This document shows positions 1-5,344 of a stretch of 7,304 bases of DNA, piece after piece; the first letter of the stretch is position 1, and each line of letters opens with the position of its first letter. The notes under the pieces were generated by a model, which was not told where the DNA came from, did no database searches, and was given only the letters and a program-made list of their open reading frames with translations. A program made the position numbers and the translations under genes. This DNA comes from CAYNFH01 sp964396385 (lineage in GTDB: Bacteria > Armatimonadota > Chthonomonadetes > Chthonomonadales > CAJBBX01). The DNA lies in NCBI GenBank assembly GCA_964396385.1, contig CAYNFH010000281.1:1-7304 (forward strand), in the 5' to 3' direction.

Positions 1-49
1 AGGCTTCCGAGAATAGGTGTACAATGCGTACGGCCACGTGAAAGGAGAG

Positions 50-1102
50 ATGCGGGTGCCGAAGGGGATAGTGACCACGGACGGGCGGGAGTTTGCCTTC
101 CGCGAATACGCGCTGCCAGACCTGGAGCCCAACCAGGTGCGGGTGAAGGTGGAGTTCGCCTCGCCCAAGCACGGCACGGAGGGCCACGCCTTCGCCGGCA
201 GCCCGTTCGACACCAAGCTGTGGAACCCGGACCTGCGCATGTTCCTCCCCAAGTCGGCCGACGCTCCCGTGCCGACGCGCTCCGAGCGCGGCGTAGGCAA
301 CATCGTGGTGGGCACCATCACGGAGGCAGGACCGGAGGTGACCCGGTTCGCCGTGGGCGATCAGGTATTCGGCTACAGCTCTATCCGGGAGGTGCACCAG
401 GCGCCGCAAGAGAGGCTCACCCTGCTCCAGGGGCTCGGGTACGAGGACGCGGTCTGCACGGATCCGGCGCACGTCGCCTTCGTGGCGGTGCGGGATGGCA
501 ATGTCCGGATAGGGGACGACGTGGCGGTCTTTGGCCTCGGCGCCATCGGGCTCCTCGCGGTGCAGATAGCGAGGGCCGGCGGCGCCCACCGCGTCTTCGC
601 GGTGGACCCGCTGCCCACCCGCCGGGCCTGCGCGGAGCGGCACGGCGCGGATGCGGCCTTCGACCCGTCGGCCTGTGACGTGGCGCTGGAGATCAAGCGG
701 GCCACCGCCGGCAAAGGGGTGGACGTCTCGGTGGAGACCTCCGGCAATGCGCGCGCGCTGCACGAATCGATCCGATGCATCCGCCAGTGCGGGACGGTGG
801 TGCACGTGCCCTGGGGACCCACGAGCTGCGCGGATCTCCGGCTGGACGAAGAGTTCCACCTCAACCGGCCCACCCTAATCGGCAGCCAGGCGTGGGAGGG
901 ATGGGGCAATCCGGACCGGGACTACCCGCTCTGGGACGCGGAGCGCGCCCGGCAGGCGGTAACGGACCTCTTCCGCGGCGGCAAGATCACGGGTAAGGAC
1001 GTCGTGACTCCTATCGTCCCCTTCTCCGAAGCGCCGGCCGCCCTAGCCCGCGCCTTCGCGGACGCCTCGCAGGCCATCAAGCTCGGCGTAACATTCGTGT
1101 AG
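50..1102 (+). CDS. medium-chain (MDR/alcohol dehydrogenase-like) NAD(P)-dependent dehydrogenase, non-canonical zinc site
   Basis: A 350-residue cytoplasmic oxidoreductase of the medium-chain dehydrogenase/reductase superfamily, a usual length for the family. Visible are an N-terminal GroES-like half with the segment VGDQVFGY, then a Rossmann fold with GLGAIG at residues 162-167 and an Asp (186) at the end of the second strand, which favours NAD over NADP. Classical zinc enzymes have Cys-Gly-x-Asp and Gly-His-Glu; here the first site reads HGTE (41-44), no GHE is present, and the four-Cys structural zinc lobe is missing. This resembles the zinc-poor branch that includes the bacteriochlorophyllide dehydrogenase-like proteins, but the substrate cannot be told; sugar or polyol is a guess. 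Start: the frame is open from a GTG at 17, directly after an in-frame TAG (14-16), but GGAG at 44-47 favours ATG 50 or GTG 56. Its stop codon lies in a hairpin arm. PIG-L follows 90 bases on. Confidence 0.88.
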   Translation: MRVPKGIVTTDGREFAFREYALPDLEPNQVRVKVEFASPKHGTEGHAFAGSPFDTKLWNPDLRMFLPKSADAPVPTRSERGVGNIVVGTITEAGPEVTRFAVGDQVFGYSSIREVHQAPQERLTLLQGLGYEDAVCTDPAHVAFVAVRDGNVRIGDDVAVFGLGAIGLLAVQIARAGGAHRVFAVDPLPTRRACAERHGADAAFDPSACDVALEIKRATAGKGVDVSVETSGNARALHESIRCIRQCGTVVHVPWGPTSCADLRLDEEFHLNRPTLIGSQAWEGWGNPDRDYPLWDAERARQAVTDLFRGGKITGKDVVTPIVPFSEAPAALARAFADASQAIKLGVTFV

Positions 1103-1128
1103 GGGCGGCCCTGTGTGGCCGCCCCTAC
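1099..1128. repeat. perfect 12-bp inverted repeat (REP-like hairpin) over the dehydrogenase stop codon
   Basis: GTAGGGGCGGCC (1099-1110) and GGCCGCCCCTAC (1117-1128) are exact reverse complements around the loop CTGTGT. The TAG stop of the dehydrogenase (1100-1102) is inside the left arm. No T-run follows (next bases AAACACTGG), so it is a poor intrinsic terminator. From memory, GTAGGGGCG...CGCCCCTAC palindromes are dispersed intergenic repeats in many environmental bacteria. It could stabilise the upstream 3' end or dampen read-through into PIG-L. Confidence 0.85.
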
Positions 1129-1192
1129 AAACACTGGCAATGTTCCCCAGCGACGGGAATGCAGGTAGCTGATTGCAAGGTAATAGGACTCC

Positions 1193-2023
1193 ATGGAATC
1201 GCCTGCACCAGTACCTGAGCCCCGTCCGTCGCGGCTCCGCCGATTCGTACGTAGCTCACTTTTCATCCTGATCGTTCTGCTCGCGATCCTCACCGGCTAC
1301 TACTGGTGGCAGCCGTACCGGATCGACTTCTTTCCACACAAACGCCCCTCGCCCAACCCGCCGGTGGATCCGGACAGCAAGCGGCTGTTCAGCCCCGGCG
1401 TGCGCGTGACGCTGGTCACCGCGCATCCGGACGACGCGGAGTTCTACCTGGGCGGCCTGCTCTCGCGCCTGCACGATACCGGGGCGGTCCTGAGCCTCAT
1501 CGTGGCAACGGACGGCGACAAGGCCTACATCCCCTGGGCGGACCACGCCAAGCTGAAGCAGGTCCGCCGGGCCGAGACGGAGGAGGCGGCGCACCGGTGG
1601 GGAGCGCACGAAGCGCTCTTTCTGGGCTACCACGACAGCCGGCTCACGCTGTCACGGGAGCTGGTCTTGCGAATCGCGGATGCTCTCCACCTGCTCCACC
1701 CGGAGTACGTCCTGCTCTTTGACGGCGAGTATCCGCCGCGCATAAGCCACCGGGACCACCGAACCATGGGGACCGCGACGGAGGAGGCGGCGAAGCAGGC
1801 CGGCGAAGGCAAGTGGCTGCTCCACTTCTCCACCAGCGCGCCCAACTTCGCGGTGGACGTAACGCCCTACTGGGCGCGCAAGAAGGCGTTGCTCCACGTG
1901 CATGCCAGTCAGTTCGGCACGCAGGAGGGCCGAATCGACGGCATCATCGCCGGCCAGGCGGCCTCGCAGGGCCACCTCATCGGCGTCCAGTACGCGGAAG
2001 CATTTCGGTGCGAGCGCAGGTAA
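1193..2023 (+). CDS. membrane-anchored PIG-L family (LmbE-like) deacetylase
   Basis: A 276-residue protein of the PIG-L/LmbE superfamily, zinc-dependent hydrolases that remove N-acetyl groups from GlcNAc-type conjugates (GlcNAc-PI, mycothiol and bacillithiol precursors, natural products). The metal motif AHPDD is at residues 77-81, followed by the usual GG; a family-typical stretch RRAETEEAAHRWGA and then LGYHDS follow; the second metal motif HRDH is at 186-189. Residues about 21-39 form one hydrophobic segment after an Arg-rich N-terminus, predicting a single membrane anchor with a Pro-rich tether (about 52-60) before the domain. Basic residues lie before the segment, so by the positive-inside rule the catalytic domain would face outward. 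That is unusual, as most PIG-L enzymes are cytoplasmic. ATG 1193 is preceded by a weak AGGA. Substrate unknown; a role on a cell-surface or extracellular sugar conjugate is inferred. It may be co-transcribed with the upstream dehydrogenase. Confidence 0.9.
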   Translation: MESPAPVPEPRPSRLRRFVRSSLFILIVLLAILTGYYWWQPYRIDFFPHKRPSPNPPVDPDSKRLFSPGVRVTLVTAHPDDAEFYLGGLLSRLHDTGAVLSLIVATDGDKAYIPWADHAKLKQVRRAETEEAAHRWGAHEALFLGYHDSRLTLSRELVLRIADALHLLHPEYVLLFDGEYPPRISHRDHRTMGTATEEAAKQAGEGKWLLHFSTSAPNFAVDVTPYWARKKALLHVHASQFGTQEGRIDGIIAGQAASQGHLIGVQYAEAFRCERR

Positions 2024-2042
2024 GTGATGGCGGAACATCCCT

Positions 2043-2212
2043 GTCATTCCGAGCGCCAGCGAGGAATCTGCTTCTTGGGGCAGAGTACGTGTTGGAACCG
2101 TAAAGCAGATCCCTCGCGGAGCTCGGGATGACGTGTCGAGCCTTCGAGCCTCTGAAGTAACGGAGGGCGTACCCGTACGGTAGAGCAGATCCCTCGCGGA
2201 GCTCGGGATGAC
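2043..2212. repeat. cluster of three REP-like elements: one inverted, two direct copies
   Basis: Copies at 2104-2132 and 2184-2212 are identical over 29 bases, beginning AGCAGATCCCTCGC and ending GCTCGGGATGAC. The copy at 2043-2072 is the same element in reverse orientation with a few changes and one extra base (starts GTCATTCCGAGCG, ends GAGGAATCTGCT). Copies one and two thus form an inverted pair 31 bases apart that could fold as a long hairpin, in the style of REP doublets (REPIN/BIME). From memory, the GTCATTCCGAGCG...GAGGAATCT motif recurs in intergenic regions of many environmental phyla, so it is a dispersed family and not local. Confidence 0.9.
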
Positions 2213-2224
2213 ATCCCTACCCAC

Positions 2225-2263
2225 ATGAAAAGAAAAGGGGCGGCTCCTGAAGGGGGACCGCCC
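2225..2263 (-). terminator. hairpin with T-rich tail, intrinsic-terminator-like on the - strand only
   Basis: Read on the - strand: GGGCGGTCC (2263-2255), a loop, then GGAGCCGCCC (2247-2238), pairing over nine bases with one bulge, followed at once by CTTTTCTTTTC. That is a good rho-independent terminator. Read on the + strand the A-rich tract lies on the wrong side, so it should not stop PIG-L transcription. No convincing - strand gene lies upstream of it in the window, so what it would terminate is unclear. Confidence 0.5.
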
Positions 2264-2290
2264 TAAGTATCTCTGGGAGGAGTGTGTCAG

Positions 2291-2329
2291 ATGGCTATGC
2301 GCAATCTCATTATCGGCGCCACCCGGTAA
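2291..2329 (+). CDS. possible 12-codon leader peptide / mini-ORF
   Basis: GGGAGGAG (2275-2282) lies eight bases before ATG 2291, one of the strongest ribosome binding sites in the window. The frame reads MAMRNLIIGATR and ends at TAA 2327-2329. Two bases after the stop, CTCCTCAG (2331-2338) is complementary to the binding site (CTGGGAGGAG, less two bases), so the site could be masked by pairing across the mini-ORF. This could be a regulatory leader for the gene at 2467, a genuine micro-peptide, or the remnant of a longer gene. No amino-acid run typical of attenuation is present. Translation is not proven. Confidence 0.3.
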   Translation: MAMRNLIIGATR

Positions 2330-2349
2330 TCTCCTCAGGTCTGTTCACC

Positions 2350-2376
2350 TTGTCATCCGGCGGGCGGGCTTAGAAC
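2350..2376 (+). promoter_or_regulatory. weak sigma70-like promoter candidate for the small gene at 2467
   Basis: TTGTCA (2350-2355) matches the -35 consensus at five of six positions; TAGAAC (2371-2376) matches the -10 at four of six, but the spacer is only 15 bases. AACAAT at 2374-2379 gives an 18-base spacer with a poorer match. The position, about 90 bases before the start, is reasonable. In a G+C-rich genome of unknown phylum this is only suggestive. Confidence 0.2.
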
Positions 2377-2466
2377 AATGCGGACTCGGCGGCGTCTTAT
2401 TGCCCTGTACGTGAACCGTCACGACACGAAACCCGGGACAAAGGGGCCCTTTCAAGGAGGAGTACC

Positions 2467-2688
2467 ATGTGGAAGCAGCCCCAGAACGACCACTTCGTGG
2501 AGGAGCTGTACCTAGCGGGCGAAAAGGCGCCACCCGGCCTGTATAAGCAGATCGGCGCGCCCTGCGTTATCCGGCTCGGAGAGTCGGAGGCGCTGCCCGT
2601 TGGGAACGGCGGACACGCCGTCTGCTACCGGCGCGTCCATCCTCATCCCGCACCCAAACCGGCGCCGCTCGCGCCGCCCGCCGACTAG
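2467..2688 (+). CDS. small uncharacterised protein, 73 aa, Pro-rich tail
   Basis: The start is secure: AAGGAGG at 2454-2460 sits six bases before ATG 2467. The protein has an acidic N-terminal part, a core LYLAGEKAPPGLYKQIG (about residues 15-31), an RLGESEALP stretch, a Cys in HAVCYRR near residue 52, and a Pro/Ala/His-rich tail from about residue 57. No signal peptide or membrane segment. From memory the core resembles short uncharacterised bacterial proteins with an AGE-x2-PPG-x-Y pattern followed by a basic residue and LP; no function is known to me. Such a fold may be a small beta-rich domain with a disordered tail. It is followed by a second small gene in the same direction after 97 bases; the two could share a transcript. 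Confidence 0.65.
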   Translation: MWKQPQNDHFVEELYLAGEKAPPGLYKQIGAPCVIRLGESEALPVGNGGHAVCYRRVHPHPAPKPAPLAPPAD

Positions 2689-2689
2689 C

Positions 2690-2760
2690 GGAGACCACAG
2701 ATCGGAGACCACGGACCACAGACCACAGATTCCGGCGTCGTCGGTAGTCCGTCATCCGCG
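2690..2760. repeat. short tandem repeat of GACCACA-type heptads with a partial inverted arm
   Basis: Between the two small genes, GGAGACCACAGAT occurs at 2690-2702 in the form CGGAGACCACAGAT, is followed by CGGAGACCACGG, and then by two further ACCACAG-like units up to 2730. The basic unit is a heptad, GACCACA or GACCACG. The stretch GGTAGTCCGTCATCCGCGG (2743-2761) looks like a degraded inverted copy, so the region could fold on itself. Similar heptad runs are known as short tandemly repeated sequences in cyanobacteria and occur in other environmental genomes. Confidence 0.6.
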
Positions 2761-2785
2761 GTCCTTTTGCACCCAGGAGGAAGTC

Positions 2786-2965
2786 ATGTACGTACGGGAA
2801 TCGCAGCCGTCCAGCCCGGACCGGAATGCAATCGAGCGCCTTCTGCGGAGGGCCCAGGAGCTCTGGCAGGAGGAGTTCGGCACACTCCGGGGCAAGGAGG
2901 GTCCTGCCAGCCGCGAGCCGGTCGCGTCCGGCCACGTGCCGGCCAGGGAGGGGCTGAACGACTAG
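2786..2965 (+). CDS. small uncharacterised protein, 59 aa, charged and helical
   Basis: The start is set by a perfect AGGAGG (2775-2780) five bases before ATG 2786; an upstream in-frame ATG at 2600 overlaps the previous gene and lacks such a site. The protein reads MYVRESQPSSPDRN at the N-terminus, then a probable amphipathic helix IERLLRRAQELWQEEFGTL (about residues 16-34), then a polar, probably disordered C-terminus ending GLND. TAG is followed directly by TGA. No signal peptide, membrane segment or metal motif. I do not recognise it. The strong binding site and tandem stop argue that it is translated; a protein-protein role for the helix is possible but not shown. Confidence 0.55.
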   Translation: MYVRESQPSSPDRNAIERLLRRAQELWQEEFGTLRGKEGPASREPVASGHVPAREGLND

Positions 2966-2993
2966 TGAGCAGTACCCGAAGCGCGTACCTTGA

Positions 2994-3024
2994 TGGAGGC
3001 GCAGGGCTGAGCCCTGCGCCTCCA
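2994..3024 (+). terminator. perfect 14-bp hairpin after the small genes; terminator or REP-like element
   Basis: TGGAGGCGCAGGGC (2994-3007) and GCCCTGCGCCTCCA (3011-3024) are exact reverse complements around TGA. The next bases ATGTTTGTGA are only moderately T-rich. Placed 29 bases after the stop of the 59-aa gene, it could end that transcript or protect its 3' end. The GGCGCAGGGC...GCCCTGCGCC palindrome also looks like a dispersed repeat family. A second weaker pair, TCGGCG (3042-3047) and CGCCGA (3061-3066), follows. Confidence 0.5.
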
Positions 3025-3126
3025 ATGTTTGTGACCGGGAGTCGGCGGCCCCCGCCAAGTCGCCGATAATCCGGAAGGTTGCACACCGCCATTTCACAGC
3101 CTTACAGGGCGGCACAGGGGATCGCG

Positions 3127-3834
3127 ATGGGCAGAGACGACTGGTTTCGCCGGACTACCTGGACGGCGCAGGATCGTGAGGAGTTCTGGCACCGGCTAAA
3201 CAGGAGCCGGACAGACCGCAATAAGGCACAGTACCTCCGGATTCAGGCACATCAGCTTCAACATACGGGCTCTCGTGAGCTGCTCGCACCAGCTCTGGAT
3301 CTCCTGGACTATATGCTCACGCGATACCCGGAGGAGTCTGAGGTCAGTTGTGCTCACCTCCAGCAAGCGGAGTGCCTTGCCGCACTAGGCCGAGATGCCG
3401 AGGCCGTTTCGGCGTTCCGCGCCTCGATGGACGATATGCGCGCGACTCACGGCGTCATCACGTATGTCACCGATTCGCCTGTTGCATTCGGCAAGTTCGT
3501 CATCTCTCGCGGAATGACCGCTCTCTACGACGAAGCGATAGAGGTCTTGGACGAGTTCAATACGCCCATCGCATCGCCATTTGGGGAGTTCCACGTGAAC
3601 GCGATACGGGCGATTGTCGCGCACCATCATGGGAGGACGGACGAGGCAGGAACACTCGCCCGCAAGGCTCTTGCTGCCGCGGAGACAGGTCATGCCCTCC
3701 TACGAAGCTACCCCGATGCCGGTCTGATGGACACTCCTGATTCCGGCCTGGTCCGGAAGTTACAGCGGGTAGCGGGTGAGCCCGAGGCGAGACGCTGGTG
3801 GCAGTATAGGCGCGGCCCTGATTCGCGAAACTAG
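3127..3834 (+). CDS. uncharacterised TPR-like (alpha-solenoid) protein
   Basis: A 235-residue soluble protein, mostly helical. The start ATG 3127 is preceded by AGGGG at 3116-3120; a TTG at 3079 would add 16 residues but has no good binding site. The N-terminus DDWFRRTTW (residues 4-12) followed by KAQYLRIQA (33-41) matches, from memory, a widespread uncharacterised family whose members start with DDWFRNTTW and repeat helical hairpins. Residues about 73-103 (HLQQAECLAALGRDAEAVSAF) are the clearest TPR-like hairpin, and 186-205 (GRTDEAGTLARKALAAAET) may be another. No catalytic motif is seen; a scaffold or peptide-binding role is likely from the fold only. Base composition is lower in G+C (55-60% in sampled lines) than the flanking genes, which suggests separate origin. 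Its stop overlaps that of the convergent acyltransferase. Confidence 0.75.
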   Translation: MGRDDWFRRTTWTAQDREEFWHRLNRSRTDRNKAQYLRIQAHQLQHTGSRELLAPALDLLDYMLTRYPEESEVSCAHLQQAECLAALGRDAEAVSAFRASMDDMRATHGVITYVTDSPVAFGKFVISRGMTALYDEAIEVLDEFNTPIASPFGEFHVNAIRAIVAHHHGRTDEAGTLARKALAAAETGHALLRSYPDAGLMDTPDSGLVRKLQRVAGEPEARRWWQYRRGPDSRN

Positions 3835-5009
3835 CCTTCGGACGCTGCTCCGGCACTCAGCTTCTGTGCCTGCCCTGTGCGCCCCCGGGGGGGCATGCAC
3901 GGACGCTCAACGGACTGGTAGAAGAAGTAGGAGAGCCCGATGGCGAAGGGAAGGCCGACCACCACCGTCGCCGTCGTGGCCGCCGCCGCCGAGAGGCCCA
4001 GGTCCTTCAGGATGGGCGACAGGATCCACCACGCGGGCCAGTGGAGCAGGTAGAGGCTGTAGGAGAACGTTCCCATGGCGGCGACTGGCCGCCACTGCAG
4101 CGCCGCCCTCGCGAGGGACCGGCTGCCTCGCGCGCAGTGCAGGATGAGACAGACGGCCGCCTCCCCCACCACCGCATCGAGCGCCGGACTCACGCCCCGC
4201 CAGTCCAGCCAGGCCGCCACTCCGGCGAGCGCCAGGAAGAGCCAGCCCCAGGGCGCCCGCTCCCGTATCAGTCGCATCCGCTCCTCGCCGGAGAAGGCGG
4301 TAGCCGCCCCGGCCATCCCCATGGCGAACAGCCCCACGTACCAGAAGCGCGCCGTGTCCAGATTACGGCCCGCCGGGAGCAGGAAGTGCGGCGCGGCACC
4401 CAGCGCCAGCCCCAGCGCGATTACCGGCAGCGCGCCTGCCCGCCGCCAGAGCGGGAGCAGCAGATACGGGAAGAGCAGGTAGATCTGGAACTCTGTCGCG
4501 ATGCTCCAGAAGGCGGGGTTGATGGTCAGGTGCCACGCCGGACTCAGGTTGTGGAAGAGCAGTGCGTGGGAGAGGAGGCTGCCCGGCGACAGGTTCTCCG
4601 ACCACCAGAGCTTGGCCCCGCCCTGCACCCCGCCGAAGATCACCTGGATGCCAGCGAAGAGGCAGGCGACGGCCATGGCGGCGTAGTAGGGCGGGAGGAT
4701 GCGCCGCGCACGCCGCTTGAAGAAGGCGGCCGTGCCACCGGGAATCCGGCCGTCTCCGGACTGGACCACGGGCAGCATGAGGCAAAAGCCGGAGAGCACG
4801 ATGAAAACGGCCACCGCGAAGCTGGGCGGCGGCAGGAGTCGCACGTACGTCATCCACCTCGCCGGAATGCCCAGGGCCACTCCGATGTGGGTGAAGGCGA
4901 CGTAGAGCGCCGCGAGCCCGCGCATGCCGTCGAGGTATGCGAGCCGCCCGCGCCCCGCCGCCTCCGGGGTCCGCACCACCGCTTCCGCCGCTGGAACCGC
5001 CACCGCCAA
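3831..5009 (-). CDS. acyltransferase family 3 integral membrane protein (OafA/YrhL-like)
   Basis: A 392-residue polytopic membrane protein that would transfer an acyl group, usually acetyl, to a sugar of a surface polysaccharide, glycolipid or related acceptor. Visible signatures: LDGMRG at 26-31 with the catalytic-type His (41) in AFTHIG, the basic loop FFKRRARRILPPYY (96-109), FWSIATEFQIYLLFP (from 167) matching the family WSLxxEExFYLxFP with Glu173, SYSLYLLHWP at 316-325, and the terminal ERP at 368-370. About ten hydrophobic segments are present. No C-terminal SGNH domain. The frame is open back to a TTG at 5093, but GGGAGGA (5023-5017) seven bases before TTG 5009 and the family N-terminus favour that start. 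No glycosyltransferase or polysaccharide cluster is adjacent, so the acceptor is unknown. The last codon interlocks with that of the TPR-like gene. Confidence 0.92.
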   Translation of the reverse strand: MAVAVPAAEAVVRTPEAAGRGRLAYLDGMRGLAALYVAFTHIGVALGIPARWMTYVRLLPPPSFAVAVFIVLSGFCLMLPVVQSGDGRIPGGTAAFFKRRARRILPPYYAAMAVACLFAGIQVIFGGVQGGAKLWWSENLSPGSLLSHALLFHNLSPAWHLTINPAFWSIATEFQIYLLFPYLLLPLWRRAGALPVIALGLALGAAPHFLLPAGRNLDTARFWYVGLFAMGMAGAATAFSGEERMRLIRERAPWGWLFLALAGVAAWLDWRGVSPALDAVVGEAAVCLILHCARGSRSLARAALQWRPVAAMGTFSYSLYLLHWPAWWILSPILKDLGLSAAAATTATVVVGLPFAIGLSYFFYQSVERPCMPPRGRTGQAQKLSAGAASEG

Positions 5010-5016
5010 CTGCCGT

Positions 5017-5023
5017 TCCTCCC
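5017..5023 (-). promoter_or_regulatory. ribosome binding site deciding the TTG start of the acyltransferase
   Basis: GGGAGGA on the - strand, seven bases before TTG 5009-5007. The alternative GTG at 5003-5001 would be 13 bases away, and the upstream TTG at 5093 has no comparable site. Confidence 0.65.
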
Positions 5024-5070
5024 GCCGGAATCGGTGCAGGTTGCGTGCCAGGCGGGTTTGCGCAGCCGCT

Positions 5071-5098
5071 CCAATTTGCTGCAATTGCGGCAAATTGG
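5071..5098. promoter_or_regulatory. 28-bp near-perfect AT-rich palindrome, operator candidate
   Basis: The dyad runs CCAATTTGC, T, GCAATTGC, G, GCAAATTGG: 26 of 28 positions are self-complementary, the sole mismatch pair being T opposite G. Its core TTGCTGCAATTGCGGCAA is two abutting copies of the 9-bp palindrome TTGC-N-GCAA. It lies 62-89 bases upstream of the acyltransferase start, and it stands out as AT-rich in a G+C-rich setting. No T-run follows on either strand. It looks like a binding site for a dimeric or tetrameric regulator; the regulator is not identified. Confidence 0.45.
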
Positions 5099-5344
5099 GA
5101 GCCCGACTGGGTGATGTGGATCGCCACGGCAGTGAGAACCATCCTGGCGGACGGACGGAACTGTTAGGCGCTTACAAGACTCTCAATTCCTCTTGAGCGA
5201 TTCTGTGCCGGCCGCCCGAATGGGCGGTTGAGATTAGCCCGGCAATTCCACTTTCGGGCGGAGTGCGGCGGCAGGGAGTGGTTCTTTTGCGGACGAGCTA
5301 ACTCCGGAATTCGTTCGGGGGACCATTCCTCCTGCCGCGTGCGA

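Larger units (their letters stand above)
2024..2466. other. 443-base intergenic region rich in repeats and hairpins
   Basis: No conventional gene is supported here. It holds, from left to right: three REP-like copies (2043-2212), an 8-bp tandem duplication TCGAGCCT (2136-2151) between copies two and three, a hairpin with a T-rich tail on the - strand (2225-2263), a 12-codon mini-ORF with strong ribosome binding site (2291-2329), a weak promoter-like pair (2350-2376), and a GGGCCC-centred dyad (AAAGGGGCCCTTT, 2440-2452) directly before the ribosome binding site of the next gene. Confidence 0.7.
5010..5344. other. 335-base intergenic region with several inverted repeats
   Basis: No gene is supported between the MFS stop and the acyltransferase start, both on the - strand. 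It holds the operator-like palindrome at 5071-5098, the pair CTCAA/TTGAG (5182-5197), a hairpin CCGCCC-GAAT-GGGCGG (5212-5227) whose left arm can also pair with TTCGGGCGG (5253-5261), and an 8-bp pair GCGGCAGG (5268-5275) with CCTGCCGC (5331-5338). The last lies just after the MFS stop and may end or protect that transcript, but there is no T-run, so no intrinsic terminator can be called. The acyltransferase probably has its own promoter here; I cannot pick one with confidence. Confidence 0.6.

Noticed and set aside
1..16. Possible last codons of an upstream gene ending in TAG 14-16
   Set aside because: Only four codons are visible, so a gene cannot be supported; the TAG merely limits how far upstream the dehydrogenase frame can begin.
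1652..2224. 190-codon frame on the - strand across the PIG-L end and the REP cluster
   Set aside because: Its first third translates the REP-like repeats and the rest is antisense to PIG-L.
2690..2760. CRISPR-like array
   Set aside because: Units are 7-13 bases, contiguous and degenerate, with no unique spacers and no cas genes.
2567..3115. 182-codon frame on the - strand over the two small genes
   Set aside because: It crosses the heptad repeat and the 14-bp hairpin, has an Arg/Ala-rich product without domain, and has no good start signal, while the + strand genes have consensus sites.
4041..5114. Long open frame (357 codons) on the + strand opposite the acyltransferase
   Set aside because: Antisense shadow of a well-supported membrane protein; the product is hydrophilic, low in complexity and without motifs.
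5212..5261. Intrinsic terminator for the MFS gene
   Set aside because: Strong stems exist, but no T-run follows on the - strand and they lie 80 bases or more after the stop codon.
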